From Penelope pileata (lineage: Eukaryota > Chordata > Aves > Galliformes > Cracidae), in contig WBMW01003205.1 in assembly GCA_013396635.1 (NCBI GenBank), forward strand, positions 189,746-253,745: a stretch of 64,000 nucleotides of DNA, read 5' to 3'. The notes beneath the pieces were generated by a model. The model was not told the origin of the DNA. It saw nothing but the letters and a program-made list of their open reading frames with translations, and searched no databases. The translations under genes were made by a program, and so were the position numbers. Positions 11,450 through 24,085 of the stretch are shown here, piece by piece (the first letter of the stretch is position 1; each line of letters opens with the position of its first letter).

Positions 11450-14165
11450 ACAGGCTGGTAAAGAGAGAATGACCATCCTTCCCAGTGTTTTAATGTTCTT
11501 TCACCCAGCAGGAGCAAGCGAACAAGAGCTGATGCACCATGTTTTAGCAGTGCTTGAAGGCACACGGGAGGTTATGAGGCCAAAAAATAGAAGAAAGGGG
11601 AGAAACACACAGACACACACACAAATTCAAGGGAAGAGCCAGTGCCAGCAAAAGAGAAAACAGAGATTCAGAATGAAACTAGGGTTGTAGAAATGATCCA
11701 CACCAGTCAGTTGCCACAAGTGAAAGATCCATAAGAGGGGAATTGTGCTGTTGCCCAGTAGCTTGAAAAGAAATCTGACTTCTTATTAGCTTGGGATTTT
11801 TTTTTAAATTTTTTTTATGTTTAGATCAAAAGGGCATCAAGTAATGAAATCCATGTGTTTACACAGAGAACAGACATAGTATGGGGATGCATGGAAGCCA
11901 CATGGGAATATCTGCTAAATGAGACCATGCCAAAAACATCCATTCAGCAGTCTTGCAAAGTCCTTTGTATGGAAGAGAGTTGACCACAGCATAATTCAAC
12001 TGAGTGAAGGACACTGAGTGACTGAGCACAGCAGCTTGTGAGGGAGAAACAGGTTTGCTGCACTGGTCTGACGTGTTGCTTTCATAAGTATTTCCAAATC
12101 CAGAGTTAGATGGAGCATGATAGATTCTGCTATGAAAAGTACGAAATAAAAATGAAACCAATTAGTGTGAATGCAGTGTAGATAAAGCAGAGCATTCAGC
12201 TTCCATACTTTCAGAGAAGCTTATTTAAAATAAGAAAAAAAAAATAAATCAATTTTTGGTAAATTATTTTTTTCTTGATTTTGCTTTTGATTTACTGAAC
12301 AGTCACTGGCTTTTCTCTTACTATTTCTCACTGTAAATGAAACATGAACTGTACAGTAAGAGACAGACGTTTTCTAAAGCATGATTTTTCTGTTGAACGA
12401 AGCTCATTTGGACCCATGAAACATTCTTGTGAGAGAGAGAGCCAATTTATCATTCATCCTTGGTGAGGTTATTCAAAGAAGGAAGTATTGGGGCTGTGTA
12501 GGATCTAAGATTGTAGATGCTGTTTCAAAAATTTCATGAAGACAGAGGTAAAAGCTCTAATGTATGCCAGTATTTGGCTTCTTCTAAAGAGGAAAGAAAG
12601 TCAATTGTGAAGGTGAAGAGTTTAGCTCCTACTGTTTTCTGATTGACCAGCCAGTCCTGGTGCAAACCTCAGAAGATAGCCAGAAAATAAACGAGTCAAC
12701 TGAAATAGATTCAGACAGTTAACATCAGAGAAAGGAGAACCCACTGGATACAATCAAAAAGTGATAGATTTAAATGGGAAATACTGCTAGGTAGCATAAT
12801 TTATCTTAAAATAAGAGGAACTTTTAAAGTATAACAGCTGTAGATATTTCCGTACTTGAAATAAAAAGTCTCTTTTCATAAGAAACTGAAGATAATTGGG
12901 AATAAAGCTTAAGAAAATGGGTCAAGGGATATTTTTATTATTATTTTGCAGATACTGTGCAGTATTTTGCTGAATTACAGAACCACATATCTGAAAATCT
13001 TACTGAAGCACAAAAGACAAGACAATTCTTTATTGCGGGTCTGCTAATGCCCTTCAGAATTAAGCTAAATTACTTTGTCTTTGAAGACTCATATTTTTGA
13101 CAAATGTCTAAGACTTTTTGATCTTTACCATGTATTTCATGCTGGTCTGCAAGTGAACTTTGCAAAAAATTAGCTTTTGATTTTGTCCCTTGCATTTTGT
13201 CAACTGGATTCTTGTGAGCTTTGGCTTAGCAACTTTAAATCTCTGCTTCACAGAGGCTAATTAAATTAAATCAACTGAGTGAAAAGCAGCCTCTCAGGTC
13301 CACAATGGAACAAGAGCCAATCCCAGAGGGATGAAGAAGGGTAATGCAACAGCATGTGAGCTTCTCCCCTTCCCCCTTCTTCTTTGTGGAAGCTGTCCTA
13401 GGCACTGTCCAGGAGGCTGTGAGCTGAAGCTGGCATCTACCCTCAACTGACACTGGGCACAAGAAAATAAGCCAAAGAGACAACAGAAGGAGGATGGAAG
13501 TGCCAATGTCCTCGGTATTTTGGCGCCGAGTGGAAATAAACTCTACCTTACTAATTTGTTTGATTAAGGGGATGTGACTTTTCCACGTACGCTTGTGACT
13601 GGTGAGAAATCTGCTGAAATATGGCTTTTGAAATCATGTATGCCATTGACTGCAGCTCACAGACTGTGGGCAGAAACTACTGTGTTTTCTCCTGATTAAT
13701 AGAATGACCTTAGTATAGGAAAATTTGTAAAGCTGGAAAAGCTTAAGGTAATTTCTATTGGTGTGTGCCACAGAGTTGCAATCAGCAGGCATAATGTGGG
13801 GTCATAGTTGTTACCATGTCAAGTACAAGTGGAAGTTTAGAAATCTTATCTCCATAGAAATGTTCTTTCATACTGCAATACAAACCTGGTTAGGAAAGTT
13901 TCAGTGTCCAAAACAGTATTCACAATTAAAACTGGAAATTATTTTGTTGTACGGAATAAAAATTGCAGTATCCTCTCCTTTCCGTATTTGATGTGGTCTT
14001 CTGTAAAGTGAGTGAAAACTTGGATGCACTGAGCTCAAAGTAGGGGACAAATTTGCTGGGAGAGGCAACGCTTGTTATTCAACTGGTTAATAATGTTGTG
14101 GGCCAGAGGGGAGAAGAAAAACAAATGCTTTCAAGCACACACATTCTTCAGAAATGAATTTCATG
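11450..14165. other. Gene-free unique sequence
   Basis: No gene is seen. The stretch contains a short (CA)n tract (11606-11624), T-runs near 11800-11816 and 12256-12275, and a GC-bearing hairpin at 13511-13530 that is listed separately. Confidence 0.45.
13511..13530. promoter_or_regulatory. CpG-containing hairpin with an E2F-like word
   Basis: Five-base arms CTCGG (13511-13515) and CCGAG (13526-13530) flank a loop. The word TTTTGGCGCC (13518-13527) fits the E2F consensus TTTSGCGC. CpG is rare in this window, which is why this spot is visible. A functional site is not shown. Confidence 0.2.
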
Positions 14166-14169
14166 TCTT

Positions 14170-14221
14170 TACACTCCCTAAACTCAATGGGAGTTTTACC
14201 ATTGACTCATTCATCTCCCAT
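14170..14221. repeat. Ancient amniote repeat core ('actcaatgggagttttacc')
   Basis: The text 'aactcaatgggagttttacc' followed by 'attgactcattcatctccc' matches the core of an old amniote repeat (roughly 'tcaatgggagttttgccattgacttcaatggga'). The two half-cores form the usual imperfect inverted symmetry. It lies in a cluster of such relics at 14170-15000. Confidence 0.5.
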
Positions 14222-14224
14222 GAT

Positions 14225-14360
14225 ATTTAAATTGTAAATAGGGAGGATGTAAGATTCATCCTAAAGGAAGGGAAATTGCCTACCATTAATGAAATGATGG
14301 AGTTGTTCTAAATAAAGCCTGGAATGCTGGAGCATCTTGACCCAAAGTAGGTGTAGAGTT
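14225..14360. other. Unique spacer between ancient repeats
   Basis: No recognised element. Confidence 0.4.
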
Positions 14361-14515
14361 CAGACAAGGCAAGTCTCAACACTTTTGTGCATTGTTTTAC
14401 CCACCTGTTAAACAGGTCTAACAGTAAACCTCAGGAAAGCAGAGAGGATTAATTAGCGTGTCTGATGTTCTCCAAGATTCCAGAAAGCAGAAAGAATACA
14501 CTGCAAAGTACTAAT
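14361..14515 (+). mobile_element. Ancient MIR/L2-type SINE, 3' half
   Basis: Landmarks occur in the order expected for an amniote MIR-like SINE: 'aaggcaagtctcaac' (cf. 'gggcaagtcacttaac'), 'tttacccacctgttaaacagg' style text (cf. 'tttccccatctgtaaaatgg'), 'cctcaggaa', 'agaggattaattag' (cf. 'gtgaggattaattag'), then a degenerate part, and finally 'actgcaaagtacta' near 14498-14511. The tRNA-like head is missing. Similarity is weak at any one spot, but the order and spacing fit well. Confidence 0.65.
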
Positions 14516-14519
14516 CTGA

Positions 14520-14945
14520 TTTTTTGTCATTTTGGTGATCCATCGTCCTGCAGCACTGTGGAGACAGGGACTACTGTTTGATTCAGCAGGCAGACACATG
14601 CCAACACTGTTGAGATTTGCCTTTGTTGTGGGCTGTCAAATGTGTTTTTATTTTTATTTAATTATTGTCCTTTATTGGGAGTGAGTTCTGATTCTGAGTG
14701 TTTTCATGGGACATCAGATGACGAGGTGGTATCAAGGGAAGTGCTACAAAGTAGGTCAGGTACCACAAATGCAACCAGACAAGTCACTCAGGGGAAGATA
14801 GCTGTTTCAAGTAAGTCAGAGACTACAGCCTGGAAGACAATGATTAAAGCTTAGAAACCTTTGCTGAAGCTACCGCATGATAGCCCTGAATGACTACAGA
14901 TAAAGCAGTCAGATAAAGCTGTTTTATTATCAGTTTTCAGCCATT
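14520..14945. other. Gene-free unique sequence
   Basis: No gene or repeat recognised. A 70-codon frame at 14642-14854 has no known relative. Confidence 0.4.
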
Positions 14946-14952
14946 GTGCTAA

Positions 14953-14995
14953 AATCCTGATTCTGCAAACCTTACTCAAATTGAGGTCTATTCCT
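14953..14995. repeat. Ancient palindromic amniote repeat, left half
   Basis: The text 'cctgattctgcaaacctta' followed by 'ctcaaattgaggtctattcc' resembles the left arm and centre of another old amniote element ('gatcctgcaaacccttactcatgtgagtagtccc'). The right arm is not recognised, so the copy is truncated or decayed. Confidence 0.5.
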
Positions 14996-14999
14996 TGCT

Positions 15000-15441
15000 T
15001 GGTAAGGAGACCCATTTCCTGTGTTCACACAGAATAATTGAGATATGAGCCCCTACACTCAGCTGATGCTGTCTATGTTGGATAAACTTAACTTAGGCAT
15101 TTGAATTTTTATCCTCATTTATCCCTTTCATTGAATCTTTTGGGGTTCTTGTACAGGTGGGACTTAAAATCTTGTCAACTGCATTATGAATTGAAATATG
15201 TGCCTGCTATTAGATACCCTCAATATCTGTAGAATTAAAGCAATCTTTCCTCATTCATAAATGGAAAATAAGTCTGTTAGAGGTATTTAGATATATATTT
15301 AGCTTAATTATATCTGGTAAATTTTTAAGGACCACCCTAACACTCTTGTTTGCATCTGCCTAGTTTCACAATCAGCTATGATACGAACATCCCAATCCAG
15401 CTTCTTCAAATTATGTAACCATCGTTCATCTTTAGCTACAT
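15000..15441. other. Gene-free AT-rich unique sequence
   Basis: Nothing recognised. Confidence 0.4.
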
Positions 15442-15485
15442 TTTTCCTTATAAGTGTTTTGCAAATTTTCCTTAGAAGTGTTTTC
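15442..15485. repeat. Two-copy tandem duplication, 24-base unit
   Basis: The 19-base block starting at 15442 (ttttccttataagtgtttt) recurs at 15466 with one substitution (ttttccttagaagtgtttt). The two starts are 24 bases apart. It is a local slippage-type duplication. Confidence 0.75.
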
Positions 15486-15644
15486 TATTACATTGGTCTG
15501 AAAAAGACTAAATTTCATGAGCTTCCTTACCCTACTGCTGAGCTTATGCTTGCTTCCGTTTTTGCCTGAGCTTTACAACTAATGCTTCTGTAATGTGTTT
15601 TCTTTGTCCTGAAATTAGAAAGCAGAGAAGCAGCTAAGTCCATT

Positions 15645-15738
15645 TTTGTTGTGGTGGTGGGTTTTTTTGTATGTTTATTTGTTTGTTTTGTTGCTGTTGT
15701 TGTCGTGGGTTTTTTTTTTTGTTTGGTTTGGTTTTCCT
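15645..15738. repeat. G/T-rich low-complexity tract
   Basis: About 90 bases consist almost only of G and T on the + strand, built from TTG, GTTT and GTGG units and including a poly-T run at 15710-15720. Confidence 0.85.
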
Positions 15739-15954
15739 CAGCAGTGTTTTTGATTGAGACATCAAACTACTCCTGAAGCTGACATTTGACAAAACCAATT
15801 CTATCAACAGTTCCCCAGTGTGCCACGTAGTCCTACAACACTTTTCCTTCACCACCCTGTGTTGTTTCACTTTCCTGGGCAAGCAGGCCTTGCAAGAATG
15901 CTGTTACACAGCTCTTGTTTAGTGTTTAGGTCTTTAATATTTAGATCTTTAAAG

Positions 15955-16450
15955 CATTTTGTGTCTATGCCTAGCATGCTTTGTGCCAGTTCTCCAACAA
16001 TGTAGTTGAATCAGTAACTTGGAGCCTATTCCATGATAGTGGGTCCAGCAGTCTGCTCTGGGTATGGATCTTATGAGTCCTGCAGCCTGCAAGCCTCTTT
16101 GCCAAACAATGATATAATCAGTAAGCTGCCAGCTCTTGGATCAAGGATGTATCCAAGATATTTTAGGCTTATCCAATTACTGAATAATTGTGTTTGCAAT
16201 AACCAGCTTGTGTTCAGCACATTTGGTTATTAGAAGAAAGATGATTGCTGCTGACTCTCTCATTGCCAGGACAGGCAGCAAAATTCCACTTCATTATGTC
16301 TCCAATAAGCTTTAAGAAGTTACCTGTGAGTGTCAATTTTCCTGCTTGGGGTTTCACTGCAATGACATCCTGCAACCCATTCCTAAGCAGTTCATTCATA
16401 TTGCTGTCCTCAGTGGGGTTAGCATACAGGCACTAAGGATATTGGCAGGA
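15955..16450 (-). mobile_element. Fossil endonuclease domain of a non-LTR retrotransposon
   Basis: Read on the minus strand, this is a broken copy of the N-terminal endonuclease of a LINE. Relatives are often mis-annotated in vertebrates as craniofacial development protein 2-like. Codons 16399-16217 read NELLRNGLQDVIAV, then KLTLTGNF at 16336-16316. The latter lines up with the catalytic GDFN motif, here with the key acidic residue changed. Just upstream in the same frame is SACMLTP (cf. SAYAPT), ending at an in-frame stop. A one-base frame shift near 16220 leads into CAEHKLVIANTII, then KISWIHP, SKSWQLTDYIIVWQRGL and IPRADCWTHYHG, with stops between some of these. ADCWTDH, the family's C-terminal catalytic histidine block, has D changed to H. 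The copy is clearly inactive. The reverse transcriptase part is not seen. The clade is uncertain (RTE or a relative). A weaker likeness may extend to about 16545. Confidence 0.85.
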
Positions 16451-16559
16451 TGTCTCCAGTTTCTTCTCCTCACTTACACAACTACAGAGCCCTCAATGGT
16501 AATCCCTAACTTCACAACCAGCTCTTGAAGCCAAGCCACCCAGTCAACCAGGAGAATGT

Positions 16560-19500
16560 GGAACTATTCTGAAGCATTGATGGGTATTGCTGTGCTCCTG
16601 GAGTCCCCTGTCCCTCCAGCAGCTAGAAACTCAGTATACATTCACCTGGCAGGTAAGGGTTATCTTTCTTAAAGAAACTTGTGTTTTTCAATGCTTTTCA
16701 CTCTGCAGACTGAGAAATAACCTATAAACACTGTGGAAAGCTAAGACTGCAAGGATTCTAGCTGTGCTGGAATAGTTGTGCTTTAGGCATTTCTTTGAAT
16801 GCAAGTGTAATAGCTGCTCAAACAGGATAAAAATGTTAATATATTTTCATGGTCATTCTTTAGCACATTTCGCACTTCCAAGGAGATCCCTGGCTGCAAC
16901 AATTTTATGGAATGATTGTGTCCCATGTTGGTTAGAGAGGAAGTGATTTTCAGCTCATAAATTCAATAGGATTTTGGGGTCCTTTGAGAAATCCTATAAA
17001 ATTTTCTTCAGAAAGTCATGTTTAAAATAGTGTGTTCCACCTGTGCATTGGAAAGGTAAGCATAAATATGCTCCAAGTGGAGCTGTATGCGCAACGGGGT
17101 TCTAATATTGTTGCAAATCTTCATTTCCTTAAAAGGCTTTTTATCTGGAAATTTGAAGAAAAAAATCTGTAAAATCAGTGAACATGCTGGACCAACAACC
17201 AGGCATATTTACATGTTGCAATATACATTCAAGATGATAGGATATTGAAAACAGAAGGATGTATCCCTGGATCAACAACTGAGTTCCACTCCGTATGCAA
17301 AGTTAGGTTCCTTTCTTTATCATACAACATGAACTCCAGGGCAATCAAGAGGGTGAATACTGAGCATGCCGTAGGTGTAAAATATTCTGGTGGCATTGGT
17401 TGTGGTTCAAAGAAGAGCCAGAAGTCTGTCAGTCAATAGCCGAAGGGAACCACATGTCCATCTTTCCTGGAAAGAGATAAGGTACTAGGATGATAGCAGC
17501 TCAAGCAGAAGTAAACAGAGGAAGGGATTATAAAAAAACAAGGCAACCTAAAACAAGTGGTAACATCACTTTTAATTTTTTTTTTTGTACTGACAGCTTT
17601 AAAAATCACTTAAAATCCACATAAAAGTACTGTATGTGGGATTCAAATAAACACAAATGGCCTACTAATGCACTAGCATGTATGTAATTATTTTAAAATC
17701 TGGTTGCACAACAATGAACTCTGCTTTTCATCTTAATCTCATCGAGGAGAAGAGATTTCTGTGGTCTCGGTAAAATGCAATCCACGCCAGGCTTGGACTA
17801 GTCTGGCCACCCAGGTTTGCCTTTTCATATATCTGATAGATGTGTTTTGACAAGTTATATTAAGTACAAAGCAGGCCACCAGAGCAGCATGTGGAGTTGA
17901 TATAGACAGAGACAGAAAAGCAAATAACATGAACACACTTTTGTAGGCAACGTTTGCCATAATACCCCCATACATCATATTACCGCATTTCATTAAAAAA
18001 AAAAATTCTACAAGAAACAAAACCTAACAATTTTGAAAGGCAACACTTCAAATAGGATTTACAGCTCCTACAGGTCCCTAAGGCAGTATTTCTTATTATT
18101 TATTTTATGAATTATCACTCTTGGTATAACTTTCATTTTACACTGGATCAATTAAGGGAGATGTTGGGACTTCCATTCCCACCCCATCCTTCTCCTTGCA
18201 TCGATACCAGTGTGCCTTTCATTTGAGCACTCCTCTGAAAACTCATGCGGAAACTTCATAGTGGAGGGGAAAAAATGTTGGCACATACACACCTGAACTG
18301 AATACCCTTTTCTTTCACAACCGTCTTGAATACATCACCGTCATTCTCCAGACCACTCCTAAACAAGTTTTGGCAATAGCAAAAACAAACACTATTTTAC
18401 ATCTTTGGATGCACTTCCAAAATGCAAAACTAATTAATTAGTAGTCTCCAAGAAACTCAGATAAATGTGCCTGCCTCTTTGACACTGATCTCTGCTTTGA
18501 TGTGAATATAGAAAGCATGTGAGCAAACCCCCTAAAAGACATAATGGGTTTCAATTATTTATTTGTTTAGAAGACAGGGTAGAAGAAGGTTAGCAGTAAA
18601 TACATAGCTAATCCTACTTAGACCCTGCCAACAGTGAGGGTGTTTAACTCTCTGCTTTCCTATGCGGTTACTGTACAGGATGCAGTAGGATGCCTTTCTT
18701 AGGCTGTCATTGTGCTGAGTTCTTTACAAAGCAGAACATACTTAAAGGACATGTATACTGTCAAGCCACACACAAAGACTGTTATTTTTAATTATTCATT
18801 ATCAACACAAGAGAGATGTTAGCTCAACATATAGGCCTTTCCCCTTGCTGCATTCAACTGTCATTGGTTTTCAAGTCAAGAGTGTGTAGTCTAAGCATTA
18901 GCTAGTCATTAGCATCATATTCTCCAGACACAATATAATCATCCTAATAATTGATTATAGTGAAGGTAGTCACTTGTATCCCACGCAATTCTCAGCCATG
19001 AACTTTGTGCTCAGTAGTTTATTATGCACAGAGAAACATCTTGATGCTACAATCTATCTTCCTTGCAAATTTACATCAAAGGGCAACAAGCTACATATTG
19101 CTATATTGCTCCTTCAAAACATACCACTCATATGATGCTGTAAAAGCACCTGCTTTTTTCTGAAAAGCATATTATTAGTAAATGTAAAATTAAAAAAATA
19201 TATATAATAAAAAACATCCACTAAGTAAAAGCTTTCTTTGCAGAGGTTACACATACATGGAGAGAGAAAGAACACAGGATTTTTCTTTGGAAATAAAACC
19301 TGCTAAATCATACTGGAAAGCCTTTTGTGTCACAAACAAAAGGAATATATTGATAGCAGGCTGACTAAGAGAAGCTGCCAGTAGAAGTAGGAGAAATCTA
19401 CAATACTTATGTGATAGATACCTTCAGTAAAAAGCCTCCACTTCTTGTTGTCTGGACCAATTTAAAATCATTTCACATTGTTAAATCATTTATTAGCTGT

Positions 19501-20540
19501 ATAGTTTCTCTCTCCCCCTTCATAGATGTGTAGCACAATATATAGATGACAAGATTTTGGAGATTTCTGGATGTTTATTTATAATAGGTTTTAATCTGAT
19601 TTTACCACATAAATTCACTAAACATTAGTTTTTCAAAGGTGAAAACAGGAAGAGACAAAAAGAAGTTCCTGAAATATTTATAAAGAAGGGAAAAAAATCA
19701 AAGGTAAACAGCAGCTAATTGTAAACCCATTTCCATCCTGTCCTGCCAGCCTCAGTCCCAAAACTGATATTTCACATCTGAAAGATAAAATGGGAACCTT
19801 CCGTACATACTTAATAGTTTGGATCCATGTACAGAGCTCTTATGACAATAGTAATTAGTAATCTACTTGTATATTATAAATAAATACCTTAAAATTTTGG
19901 AGGGCTTATTTTCATCTGTACTTTACAGATACATTTTTCTTCAATTTTAAGTTGCTGCCCTTTTTTTCAAAACAATAAACAAAAGTAAAAAGATACTTAG
20001 TCAACTCATTAAGGAGATTAGAACACACTGTATCAAAAATTGAATTGTTTAGAATTGGGAGTGAGGTGCAATTTCCTGCTTGTTTATTTCATTCTTAATA
20101 AAAAGCTTTTAAAATCAAATACCTTCCCAAAATGCTTTTGGGAGCGCTTTCTGCCAAGAGCAGTGTCCTCTCACAGAGATATTATGATACAGGATTATGA
20201 GGGGAAATTTTTTCTTTATCTAAGACAGAAGATGACTAATTTATATATACTCATCACAAATTAAATGCTGGATTGGAAGGTCCTAAATCTGCAGGTATAT
20301 TTTACATGTATGGGCTTGACCTTTGTTGTTGTTGCTGCTGTTAATGTTTTTTTCCAGTTGCAAAATTATGTGAGATGAGGTCTCAGCTTACACATCATTA
20401 CTGTAACTACAGGGCCTAAAACAGATAACCCAGGCAACAAGGCTGCATACCAGTAGATGTGCAGTCACTCCGTTTTATACAAAATCACCTAATCCATACA
20501 GTTACCAATTAGCTCCCATTCTGTGTTTTCTAGTGGAGTA
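16560..20540. other. Gene-free AT-rich unique sequence
   Basis: No gene or recognised interspersed repeat. There are short simple tracts: T-run 17575-17586, A-run 17995-18005, AT-rich patch 19192-19213 and a (TTG/CTG)n patch 20323-20342. The 93-codon minus frame at 17739-18020 has no known relative. Confidence 0.45.
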
Positions 20541-20542
20541 AT

Positions 20543-20585
20543 AATCATAGAATCACACAGAATCACAGAATTGCAGGGGTATCCA
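20543..20585 (-). mobile_element. CR1 LINE, 3' terminal fragment
   Basis: The + strand reads 'aatcatagaatcaca', then 'cagaatcacagaattg', then 'caggggt'. This is the reverse complement of the bird CR1 3' end, with its terminal ATTCTATGATT-type repeats and the adjoining conserved segment. Similarity fades after about 20585, so only the last 40 or so bases survive, as expected for the strong 5' truncation of CR1. CR1 is the main LINE of bird genomes, and the fragment supports the avian assignment. Confidence 0.8.
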
Positions 20586-20589
20586 TGTC

Positions 20590-23500
20590 ATCTGACAATA
20601 TGTAAAGGTATGAGAGTAAAATTCAGGTCTTGAACAAAATAAAATGAAGGATCATTAATTGTTAAATCTTGACAGCCCCTTGTCTGATGTAACTATCAGT
20701 ATCTATATCTAAAATTAGATGGTTGTCTGAACTGGAAAGATTTCAGGGAGAAGAGCTACTATTTGGAAATTCATCTGTTGTGTTTTCTATTTTTGTTTGT
20801 TTGTTTGTTTTCATATTGGAAGAAGGCCTAAACTCAGAGAAAATCTTCTTGGGTCTCTTGGTGTCAAGAGTTACAGAAAGTCCCGATAGAGCAAGGAGGA
20901 GTTAATTGCTCACCAGTTCAGTCTAGTTCTCATACTAAAAACTTATAGTCTGGGAAACACTGGAGAAAAGCATGGACATTAAGACAGCTATGTTTGAGCC
21001 ATGATCAAGAAATGAACAACTTTCCTTTAAGATAGGAGACTTCAATCAGGAAAAAAATTGTCAATTTTACTCAGTGAAAGTGAATACAAAACACTGATTT
21101 CATCAAAAATATTCATTTATTATTAATCCTGTATTACATCCTTAACAAGTTACTCAAACTACACTGCAACTTTTGCACATGTACAAAACCTTAATAAGTT
21201 TATAAGCTGTATAATTTCTATCTTCTAAACTAAACACTAGAAACTAACATAGAAACCATGAGGATACTCAATATTGCACATTACTCTTTGAAGTTGTCAC
21301 TCATACCAGATGCAAAACAAATCTACTCACAGCTACTTACAACTAGTTTTTCAGCAGTAATTAATCAATTTCTTTCTACTTTCTTCTTGCAGAAAAAGAA
21401 ATGCCTCTAAAAGCTAGATGTTACGCTGAACAAAAAGAGAATTGGGAAGCCTAGTGAACTCAATGAGTTGTAACATTCATTTTTACTTAAGTTTTTGTGG
21501 TTGAGGGAGGGAATGTGTCTTCAAAGTAATAAAATCTGTACAAGGAAATAGTATGAAGTAGATTAGCACTTAGCACAAAGTTATTTTATCTGCAAACTAT
21601 GGTGTTAGTTTGCAGTATAGAACCTAAAATACAGAGGTTGATATTCTGTCTGAGGAATTCTAAAGCATTTTGCATCTTTCTGCTCATAATAAAACTTTTT
21701 GAAAATGTGATCAACTAACATGGTACAAGGACCTGATATTAATTTCTATTACATTAGCTCTTTTGTGGCTCTTGACAACTCTTTAGTCCTCTGTCTCTGA
21801 AGATACCTGGAAGACAGAGCAAATTTTCTAGACCTGACAGTGGAACTAACTTCTAAATCTTTTTCTATACCTTTAGAAAAATGTACCTTTCTTTACCTTC
21901 TCTCCTGTGGGAATTTCACGTGAGAAAGTACATTTCCGAATTCTATTCCAAGGAGCTTTTTTTCAGTGAACTTCTTGTCAACTTCACCATTTCTCATACA
22001 AACCTATAAAATTCGTGCAGGATGCTATACATTCCCCTGATGTGACAATTTTTGGGTTTTATAAAGTAGTAAGTATTTTATAACTTCAATCTAATGAATG
22101 ATTAAACATTCGATAAAAATGTAAAGAAATTTGGCCTGAGTAGTCCAGTTGCTTGCTGAATTCATTTGCTTCTACTTGTGTTTGCTGTGTGGAATATTTA
22201 GTAGCCTTCAGCACAAAAAATCTTTGTTCAGCCAAGGAAATGTAAATATTTGCTTATTCTTTACAAGGGAAAAAGGTCAAGTTTAACTAAATTGCCCATA
22301 TCACATTTTTCAGTATTAGAAATTTATCAAAAGCTCACATTTTTGTTATAAAAGGACTATTCATTTATCCACAATAAATATATTTAGTAAGTGACTGTCT
22401 AGCATAATAATCCTCTTGCCTTTTACTTTTGTCACAGTGTATAGTGTTTCACAGTGTGAACAGCAATAATGATCATGTGTTCATATGAGTAGATTCATTT
22501 TGGCAAGTCTCGTTAGTTGACAGGTATGTAATACACTTGCCTTGCGGCTTTGGGACCAGGTTTCAAACACAGCCTTCACTGAAGTGACTGAAAATCATTC
22601 AGATCTCATAACTGTATCAAGTGACAAGTAACGTGAATTCAGTCAGTATGAGTATGGGACCTGATGTACGCTAGCCAGTCAAAAATGCTTCCCTTTATTC
22701 AGTTGCAGTGCTATGTCTGACCATCAGAAAGAAGATACTTAAGGCAAGGGATTAAGGCCAGCAACAGAAATCTATCTTTCTAAATATATTCATATCTTCC
22801 AACTAGACATTTATGTGCCCAGCAGCTGTTTCCTTGGCTTTTGTACTCTATGTCCACTAAAGGAACTCAAGTCCCTCACACATATGTAAGGGCACTGTAC
22901 TAATTGTCAACATTAACTGCCAAAAGCAGCAATTCTATCAAGCTGATGTTGACTTAGACATGAACTTGTCCTGATTCAGTTACTCTTTAACGCTGCTGGA
23001 CACCTCTCACTGATAATGTTTTCACTGCTCACCAAAGAGTGCCAAATGTTGGCATCTCATTCATGCTTGTCATTGCCATGATATCAAACATTACTCTCTA
23101 AGAGGAAACACGATTTTACCATGGTCCTTATTATATCACATGCAGGGAACATTTCAGTCATGTGAACTCATGGTTAGAGAAGGAAAATGGAAATGTTGTC
23201 CAACACAGCTAGCAGTCCTGCTGGCTCTAGTTACTTCATTCAATTTTTAATATTTTAATTTTTGTCCCAGCTTTATCTAATATAAAATAACAAATAACCT
23301 CAGGAATAATACTTAAATGTTTTCTGTCCACTTTGAGTGATACAGATGATTTAGAATGTTTTTTATTCATGGTACAAGGTACAGCAGAAAATGAATAGCA
23401 GTTATGTTGATTTTAATGTATGTAGCTCAAAGGCCACTTTTTTTCCCAAAAGTAAGGAAGTCTTATACAGATGGAGGGTCTTCCAACTTTGATGCACTAA

Positions 23501-24085
23501 AAGAGAAAAGAAACTCAATTTTCACTTACTAACATGATTATGACACATGGTTACTAGTATGGATGGAGCAAATTGCTCCTAGCAATTTTTTTAATAAGCA
23601 GTGATATAATCTGCACATGAAATAAGTCACTTAGTGTGATTATGCTTATTTGATGATTTCTGAGTGGTTAGGGTTTGTAGCATGGGCATCACTACTAGTA
23701 AAATTACTGCTGAATCCTTCGGACTAATTCCAAAAATGTTTCTGGAGTTTTTCTTCAAAAACATCTTTCTGAGTAAACTACACACGAGAAAATAGCACAG
23801 TCACCTCCCCTGCTTTCCATGCTGTGTCATTCAAGCTGCAATTTTGGAGAAACTGTAGGATGCCTAGCCATCATGTTGATAGTCTGCCTCAAAGCACACG
23901 AGAATTGCACGTGCTCATTGCTACATGTAAAAAAATTTCCTTCACATGACTTCTAATAGCCCTATTTCTTTTTTGTTCTAACATCACTGCAGCGAAGATT
24001 ACAGATCAGTCCCATGCTTCCACAAGACTCAGTAATGTTAATGCCTGCAAAACACTTCAGTTTAGAACTTCAACTAACCTAACCA
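20590..24085. other. Gene-free AT-rich unique sequence
   Basis: No gene is seen. A (GTTT)n tract lies at about 20793-20811. One possible SINE head is listed at 22520-22580. Confidence 0.45.
22520..22580 (+). mobile_element. Possible tRNA-derived SINE head
   Basis: The text 'tacacttgccttgcggc' followed by 'gggaccaggtttcaaacac' resembles the A-box to B-box part of a tRNA-derived SINE ('gcactggcctggg ... gaccagggttcaaatcc'). The B box is imperfect and no SINE body follows that I can recognise. It could also be chance. Confidence 0.3.

Noticed and set aside
22520..22580. A functional tRNA gene
   Set aside because: The A and B box-like words are imperfect and no cloverleaf can be drawn. At most it is a SINE head.
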